Positions 60,465 to 64,000 of a stretch of 64,000 nucleotides of DNA are shown here, piece by piece. Both the position numbers and the translations under genes were made by a program. The DNA comes from Pseudohaliea sp964438205 (GTDB lineage: Bacteria; Pseudomonadota; Gammaproteobacteria; Pseudomonadales; Halieaceae): contig CAYTJQ010000014.1 in NCBI GenBank assembly GCA_964438205.1, positions 1 through 64,000 of the forward strand, written 5' to 3'. Position 1 is the first letter of the stretch; every line of letters starts with the position of its first letter. A model generated the notes under the pieces. The model had not been told where the DNA came from. It saw only the letters and a list, made by a program, of their open reading frames with translations, and ran no database searches.

Positions 60465-63310
60465 AACTCTACCTCCTCCATGTCGCCCCAGCTTTTGTCG
60501 CTCATCTTCACGTCCCACGGCAGCGGTATCGGGGGCTCGTAGCCCCACGCCTTGCCGTAGGGCAGATTGTTCAGGATCTTCTGACCCTGCTCCGCGAACT
60601 TCATCGCGCAGTGCGTCGGCACGATGTAGTAAATACCGTCGTGCAGCTCGAAATAGAACCGCGCGTTGTACTTGCGGCAGTGCGCCTTCAGCGCAGCGAT
60701 GGCGAGGAACTTCTGGTCCGCACCCGTGCCTTGGATCGGGAAGTTGATCGCCGCCGACTCGTACATCCACACCCGGCTCTGATCCGTCCAGTCGGTATTC
60801 ATGTCCAGCGTACGGCCGGCGAACGTCTGCACCCGCCCGTCAATCTTGGCGAGCCGAATCTGCCGGCGCCAGTATTTCTTCACACCCGGGTAGGTGCGGT
60901 GGTAGGTGTCGTGGTAGTGACTAGCCTCCGCCTCGGTCAGCACCAGCCCGTACTGCACCCGCGCCGTGGTCTGGAACTTCGGCTTACCGATGCGGTACTG
61001 GCAGTTATGAACCACGAGCCCATCGGCGACGAAGCGGTTGCGGGGCCCACAATTCAGCACGTCGTAGACAGCAGCTTTTCTCGGAGCCTCTGCCAGCCCT
61101 TGCGTTTCGCCGCTACTGAAGCCCACGCTTGGGCAATGATCTCCTCGCCGGTAAGGCCCGCCTGCACATAGCGCGCCGCGGCTGTGTAAGAATAAGGGTT
61201 CTCGCGCCACTCGTAGAGCGGCATCGAACACCCACCCCAGCTCACGATGGCCGAAGCGCGCCGATTGCTCAGGTTCTGGCGACGCGTAGCCAACCGCAAG
61301 TTGCCCGGCTCGTAATGGCCGTTGTTGTCTAGTCGATCGATGTCGACACCCTTGTATGTTGGGTGCGGAAGGTGCTCCAGTACCCAACGAACGTAGTCCG
61401 CTACTGACTCGAAGCGAAATCTTATGCCCCGCCCACCATAGTTCTTGTAGCTGCGATCCGAAGGATTTTCGCAGCGCGCCCGCGCGGCCTGCCCGCGCTT
61501 CTGCAGGCGCCTCTCTCGGTCTGTACGCACGATCAGGTGCCCCTTCTGGCGGTGCCGTCTTAGGCTCGCGCAGCTGCGGCAGCGCGTTGATTTGCCACTC
61601 ACTATGTTTCTGAGGAGCACGTCGAACGCGATCCCGCACGAGCACCGGGCGCGTACATAAAGGCTGCCTCGACGTGCAAACGGCTGCTCGGATAGCAACG
61701 TCCACTCGCCCGTCGTCGATACGCCAGCCGCGCGCAGCTGCTTCTTCAAAGGCAACCCACTCACCTTGAACCGATACCCGGTGGTCTGGCGTGGCCGTGA
61801 GGCCTTGGTACGTGATGACATCCTTGACCCCTTGATAAACCACGCCCGCATGCGGGACAAACTCAGTGCCGTCCCAGATCAGGTCGTCGCGCCGTATATC
61901 GACTATACGCTTAGGGCCGTGCGGTGTCCACAATACCGTGTCTGCGGATACACAGGATAGGTTCGATACCTTCCCGCACTTACGATCCTTCGCCGCGGCC
62001 TCGTCAACCTTCGCCTCACGCTGCAGCTCGCGGTACTCCCAGCGGGGGTTAATCTCCGCCCCCATGAACCCGTGCGGATCCTCGCCGGGCTCGCACAGGG
62101 CGAGCATCGTCTCGTCCTCTGACGCCAGCGCCATCCACCGAAACTCCTGCCCGGCGGCGTCGAACTCGACCACGGTAAAATTGGACGGTGGGATGATCTG
62201 GCGGCGGAACCGGGACTGGCCGGACATCTGGTGGATGGCGAACCCGGTCTGTCGCTTCTCCTTGCCCTTGCCGGTATAAGAGCTGAAAGTGGCCCTGCCA
62301 GTATATGTCCCGCCAAGGTTCATCGTCGGGTGGGTTACCGGCACCTCGTTGTAATCGCAGCTCTCGAGGATCTTGTCGATGAACTTCGTGCGCAGGTTCC
62401 CCAGCTCCCGGAAGCGCGCCATGTCTCTGCAGCGGTCGTCCATGCGTGATAGCTGATCGAGCGCGTCCTTGTTCGCGGACGGCGCGCCCTTGTCAGTGCG
62501 GACCAGCACGGGTAGGCCCCAGTCCTCGTAGAGCAGATCAGTCAGCTGCTTGGGGGAGGCCATAATGGTTTCGGTCACGCCGTGCTCCGCCAGCCGCTCG
62601 CCCAGCTCCTCACGCTCCGCTGTGACGTCGGCGCGCAGCTCGTCGCAGTAGTCCATGTCGGCAAACAGGCCCATGATGTAGTGGTCCGCCACCTCCGGGA
62701 TGGCCTTCGCCTCGACCAGTGCGTTACGCAGGCGCTGTGGCTCCTTGCGCAGCTTGTTCCAGAACAGCTCGGCGATCCGCAGTGTGAAGGCGGCGTCGGC
62801 ACGGTTGTACTTGAGCAGCCGCTGCCACTCCTGATCCGTCAGCTCGCCGTGGAACTGCACGTCGCCCTCGTAGCCGCCGTACTTCGGGATGAACTCCCTG
62901 ACGGCGTCTTTGAGGCTGTAGGGCTTGCGCTTGTTACGGTCGATGTCCGACTCAGGGAATCGCTGCCAGTGCTTCCACAGCAACATGGCGTCGAGCCACT
63001 CAGTCTGCATTACCTCCTCACGCAGGCCGAGGGCTATGCACCACGCGGCGTCGAAGGCGACGTTCCACCCGACGATTGACTTGCCCTTGCCCAGCAGCGG
63101 CTTGAGCTGGGCCCAGAGGTCGGTGCGGGTAGCACGTGGCTCTGTAACACGAGAGACGATTCTGCCCTCCTCGGTGAACCACGCCTGTGCGAATGACCGC
63201 AGCTCACCCCGGTAGCTCCACGGCTGCAGCGCATACTCAGGTTTCTCGCCTGTGCTCTCAACATCGAACGCCCGCCAGTCCCGGTAGTTACGGAAGCGGG
63301 GTATCTTCAC
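60461..63310 (-). CDS. polA: DNA polymerase I family (polA) with intein (949 aa precursor)
   Basis: GTG start at 63310 (VKIPRFRNYR) in a GTGA overlap, with GAGGAG upstream. N-terminal 3'-5' exonuclease: AFDVESTG (D16, E18), VGWNVAFDAAW and YNRADAAFTL. Polymerase motifs: A, EFDAAGQEFRWMAL; B, KCGKVSNLS plus CQYRIG, interrupted by the intein; C, FYFELHDGIYYIVP. Without the 317-residue intein (residues 453-769) the enzyme is about 632 residues, the usual length for exonuclease-polymerase versions of phages. It replicates the genome. The intein sits in the O-helix, so an unspliced precursor should be inactive. It is followed by exonuclease and nuclease genes. Confidence 0.92.
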   Translation of the reverse strand: MKIPRFRNYRDWRAFDVESTGEKPEYALQPWSYRGELRSFAQAWFTEEGRIVSRVTEPRATRTDLWAQLKPLLGKGKSIVGWNVAFDAAWCIALGLREEVMQTEWLDAMLLWKHWQRFPESDIDRNKRKPYSLKDAVREFIPKYGGYEGDVQFHGELTDQEWQRLLKYNRADAAFTLRIAELFWNKLRKEPQRLRNALVEAKAIPEVADHYIMGLFADMDYCDELRADVTAEREELGERLAEHGVTETIMASPKQLTDLLYEDWGLPVLVRTDKGAPSANKDALDQLSRMDDRCRDMARFRELGNLRTKFIDKILESCDYNEVPVTHPTMNLGGTYTGRATFSSYTGKGKEKRQTGFAIHQMSGQSRFRRQIIPPSNFTVVEFDAAGQEFRWMALASEDETMLALCEPGEDPHGFMGAEINPRWEYRELQREAKVDEAAAKDRKCGKVSNLSCVSADTVLWTPHGPKRIVDIRRDDLIWDGTEFVPHAGVVYQGVKDVITYQGLTATPDHRVSVQGEWVAFEEAAARGWRIDDGRVDVAIRAAVCTSRQPLCTRPVLVRDRVRRAPQKHSEWQINALPQLREPKTAPPEGAPDRAYRPREAPAEARAGRAGALRKSFGSQLQELWWAGHKISLRVSSGLRSLGTGAPSAPNIQGCRHRSTRQQRPLRAGQLAVGYASPEPEQSARFGHRELGWVFDAALRVAREPLFLHSRGALCAGGPYRRGDHCPSVGFSSGETQGLAEAPRKAAVYDVLNCGPRNRFVADGLVVHNCQYRIGKPKFQTTARVQYGLVLTEAEASHYHDTYHRTYPGVKKYWRRQIRLAKIDGRVQTFAGRTLDMNTDWTDQSRVWMYESAAINFPIQGTGADQKFLAIAALKAHCRKYNARFYFELHDGIYYIVPTHCAMKFAEQGQKILNNLPYGKAWGYEPPIPLPWDVKMSDKSWGDMEEVEF
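61004..61954 (-). other. Intein in DNA polymerase motif B, frame 1
   Basis: In-frame insertion of 317 codons between NLS and CQYRIG. N-terminal block: CVSADTVLWTPHGPKRI; then DDLIWDG, VVYQGVKDVITY and block B with GLTATPDHRV (TxxH). C-terminal block F: VYDVLNCGPRNRF and GLVVHN with Asn317, followed by Cys+1. These are all residues needed for class 1 splicing. Between intein residues about 85 and 290 the sequence is Arg/Ala/Pro/Gly-rich with no known domain, because this stretch carries an HNH gene in the +1 frame. Confidence 0.9.
61054..61821 (-). CDS. HNH homing endonuclease nested in the intein in the +1 frame
   Basis: Start set at ATG 61821 (MSSRTKASRP) behind AAGGGGTCAAGG; ATG 61860 and later GTG/TTG codons are alternatives. 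255 residues. Seen: a zinc-ribbon-like segment (CSC at 60-62, CRSC at 81-84), a basic linker with NPSDRSYKNYGGRGI, and HNH-type GVDIDRLDNNGHYEP with GNLRLATRRQNLSNRR (about 158-188), closely matching phage HNH homing enzymes. It then has a helical C-terminus and stops at 61054 inside the C-terminal splicing block. Every base also codes for polymerase/intein in the other frame. Such enzymes copy themselves into intein-free alleles. Confidence 0.85.
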   Translation of the reverse strand: MSSRTKASRPRQTTGYRFKVSGLPLKKQLRAAGVSTTGEWTLLSEQPFARRGSLYVRARCSCGIAFDVLLRNIVSGKSTRCRSCASLRRHRQKGHLIVRTDRERRLQKRGQAARARCENPSDRSYKNYGGRGIRFRFESVADYVRWVLEHLPHPTYKGVDIDRLDNNGHYEPGNLRLATRRQNLSNRRASAIVSWGGCSMPLYEWRENPYSYTAAARYVQAGLTGEEIIAQAWASVAAKRKGWQRLREKLLSTTC

Positions 63311-63660
63311 TCGTCGTACTCCTCGATGCCAGCGTCGGCATCGCTGACGAACACCTGCGCCGTGACCCACGCGCCGTCGTCGACCAGCTCGACCTTGGCA
63401 TCCGGGGCGATCACCATCTCATCACCGCCGTCGTACGCAGCGAGCGCCACGTCACGGTAGGCAGCCTCGAGCTCCACCTGCTCCGGGTCGGGCTGCGGCG
63501 GCTCGACAGCGATGGGCTGGAAATCACCGTTGTCATCCATGACCTCGAAGGTCTTGGCAAACGGCGACTCGGCACGCTGCAAGCGGTCTGCCTCCTCGGC
63601 AGCCTCACGGTGCGACCCAGCCTTGAGCTGGATCTCCCACATCACACGAAAGTTGTGCAT
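63307..63660 (-). CDS. Hypothetical acidic protein before the polymerase (117 aa)
   Basis: Starts at MHNFRVMWEI behind AAAGGAGCCTAGCT and overlaps the polymerase start (GTGA). Strongly acidic (VELEAAYRDVALAAYDGGDE; SDADAGIEEYDE), with beta strands at the N-terminus (WEIQLKAGS). No motif. Tight coupling to polA suggests a polymerase-related role, such as an accessory factor, but this is conjecture. Confidence 0.6.
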   Translation of the reverse strand: MHNFRVMWEIQLKAGSHREAAEEADRLQRAESPFAKTFEVMDDNGDFQPIAVEPPQPDPEQVELEAAYRDVALAAYDGGDEMVIAPDAKVELVDDGAWVTAQVFVSDADAGIEEYDE

Positions 63661-63662
63661 AG

Positions 63663-63893
63663 CTAGGCTCCTTTCTTTTCGCGATAGTAATCCCAGAGCT
63701 GCTGGTAGTACTCATGCAGCTCGGGTGGGATCTCGATAGTTCGGAAGCTCATCTTGAAGACCAGCCACGATCGCAGGCTGGCGGCGGCGTTGGCGATGCG
63801 AGTGTCGGTCGACATCTCACCTACCTGCACCATGGTCAGCAGCTCTCGTCCGCTGACGACTCGGGATTGGGCCGGCTGGCTAGGCACGGTCAT
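63663..63893 (-). CDS. Hypothetical protein (76 aa)
   Basis: ATG at 63893 overlaps the upstream stop (ATGA), but AGGAG is only one base away; GTG at 63887 has a better distance (seven) and may be the real start. Residues: SRVVSGRELLTMVQVGEM, a basic/aromatic middle (SLRSWLVFKMSFRTIEI) and an aromatic tail (YYQQLWDYYREKKGA). Family unknown. Confidence 0.5.
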   Translation of the reverse strand: MTVPSQPAQSRVVSGRELLTMVQVGEMSTDTRIANAAASLRSWLVFKMSFRTIEIPPELHEYYQQLWDYYREKKGA

Positions 63894-64000
63894 TCTCCTT
63901 GTAGTAGTTCGTGGGCTGTGATCTGCTCTAAGGCGTCGGCTACTGTCGTTCGATCCAGCACGAAGGGTGGATAGTAGGGCAACTCTGGACGCCTGTCAAT
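63890..64000 (-). CDS. C-terminal part of a truncated gene at the right edge
   Basis: An open frame enters from beyond the window and ends at TGA 63892-63890: IDRRPELPYYPPFVLDRTT, then VADALEQITAHELLQGE. It overlaps the next start by four bases (ATGA), as usual here, so a real gene end is likely. It is in frame with the partial gene at 21-1 if the window ends are joined. Product unknown. Confidence 0.55.
   Translation of the reverse strand: MDRRPELPYYPPFVLDRTTVADALEQITAHELLQGE

Noticed and set aside
61004..61954. Group I intron rather than intein in polA
   Set aside because: The insert keeps the polA frame open and encodes all protein-splicing blocks with correct junction residues (Cys1, VHN, Cys+1). 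No intron-type splice-site structure is needed.
1..64000. Integrase, excisionase or other lysogeny genes
   Set aside because: No tyrosine or serine recombinase, transposase or attachment-site core was found. The single XRE protein is not enough to call a temperate phage.
1..64000. tRNA or rRNA genes
   Set aside because: The non-coding gaps (8649-9475, 9659-9894, 10987-11353, 49924-50006, 55868-56030) were read for cloverleaf-type arms and none was convincing.

Overview
The window is part (possibly nearly all) of the genome of a GC-rich, double-stranded DNA tailed bacteriophage. The evidence is a terminase large subunit, portal, scaffold, major capsid protein, head-tail adaptor, very large internal virion (ejection-type) proteins, a holin/Rz/Rz1 lysis cassette and a phage replication set. 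No tape-measure, sheath or tail-tube genes are recognisable, and a 2704-residue virion protein follows the adaptor. A short-tailed (podovirus-like) virion is therefore the best guess. The two-component spanin points to a Gram-negative host. No integrase, tRNA or RNA polymerase gene was seen, so a lytic lifestyle is likely but not proven.

Layout. (1) Positions 1-8648, minus strand: a compact early operon of about 22 mostly small genes, almost every one with a strong AGGAGG-type ribosome binding site and 1-20 nt overlaps or gaps. It includes a MoxR/CobS-like AAA+ ATPase and a metallopeptidase-like/VWA protein, with two unknown proteins between them. (2) Positions 8649-9475: a non-coding control region with a sigma70-like early promoter, repeated CTTTAACACCC motifs, nine CTATTGAGT-type repeats, a long inverted repeat and an AT-rich core. 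It looks like an origin and regulatory hub. (3) Positions 9476-10986, minus: one tiny gene, a triplicated 14-bp repeat, a strong terminator and a separate two-gene unit. (4) Positions 11354-49923, plus: the late operon. It runs terminase, lysis cassette, tail/receptor-binding and structural proteins (one with an M14 carboxypeptidase domain), coiled-coil protein, portal, scaffold, capsid, adaptor and ejection proteins, and ends at a rho-independent terminator at 49980-50005. (5) Positions 50007-64000, minus: replication and recombination genes. Read in the direction of transcription they are DNA polymerase I with an intein, DnaQ-like exonuclease, Cas4/RecB-like nuclease, VRR-NUC nuclease, SNF2-type helicase, a small conserved protein, an SSB-like protein with an acidic tail, an XRE regulator, a primase-helicase fusion and a HAD phosphatase.

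How it works together (inference). Early promoters in the control region drive the small leftward genes. The replication module copies the genome. The XRE protein is a candidate for the factor that binds the repeated operator-like motif. The rightward promoter near 11318 starts the late packaging, virion and lysis genes.

The most unusual element is in the polymerase gene. A 317-codon intein sits inside motif B of the polymerase. Its central part carries a complete HNH homing-endonuclease gene in the +1 reading frame, while the polymerase/intein frame stays open throughout. The intein splicing blocks (N-terminal Cys block, TxxH block, C-terminal VHN/Cys block) are conserved only in the polymerase frame, and the HNH and zinc motifs only in the +1 frame.
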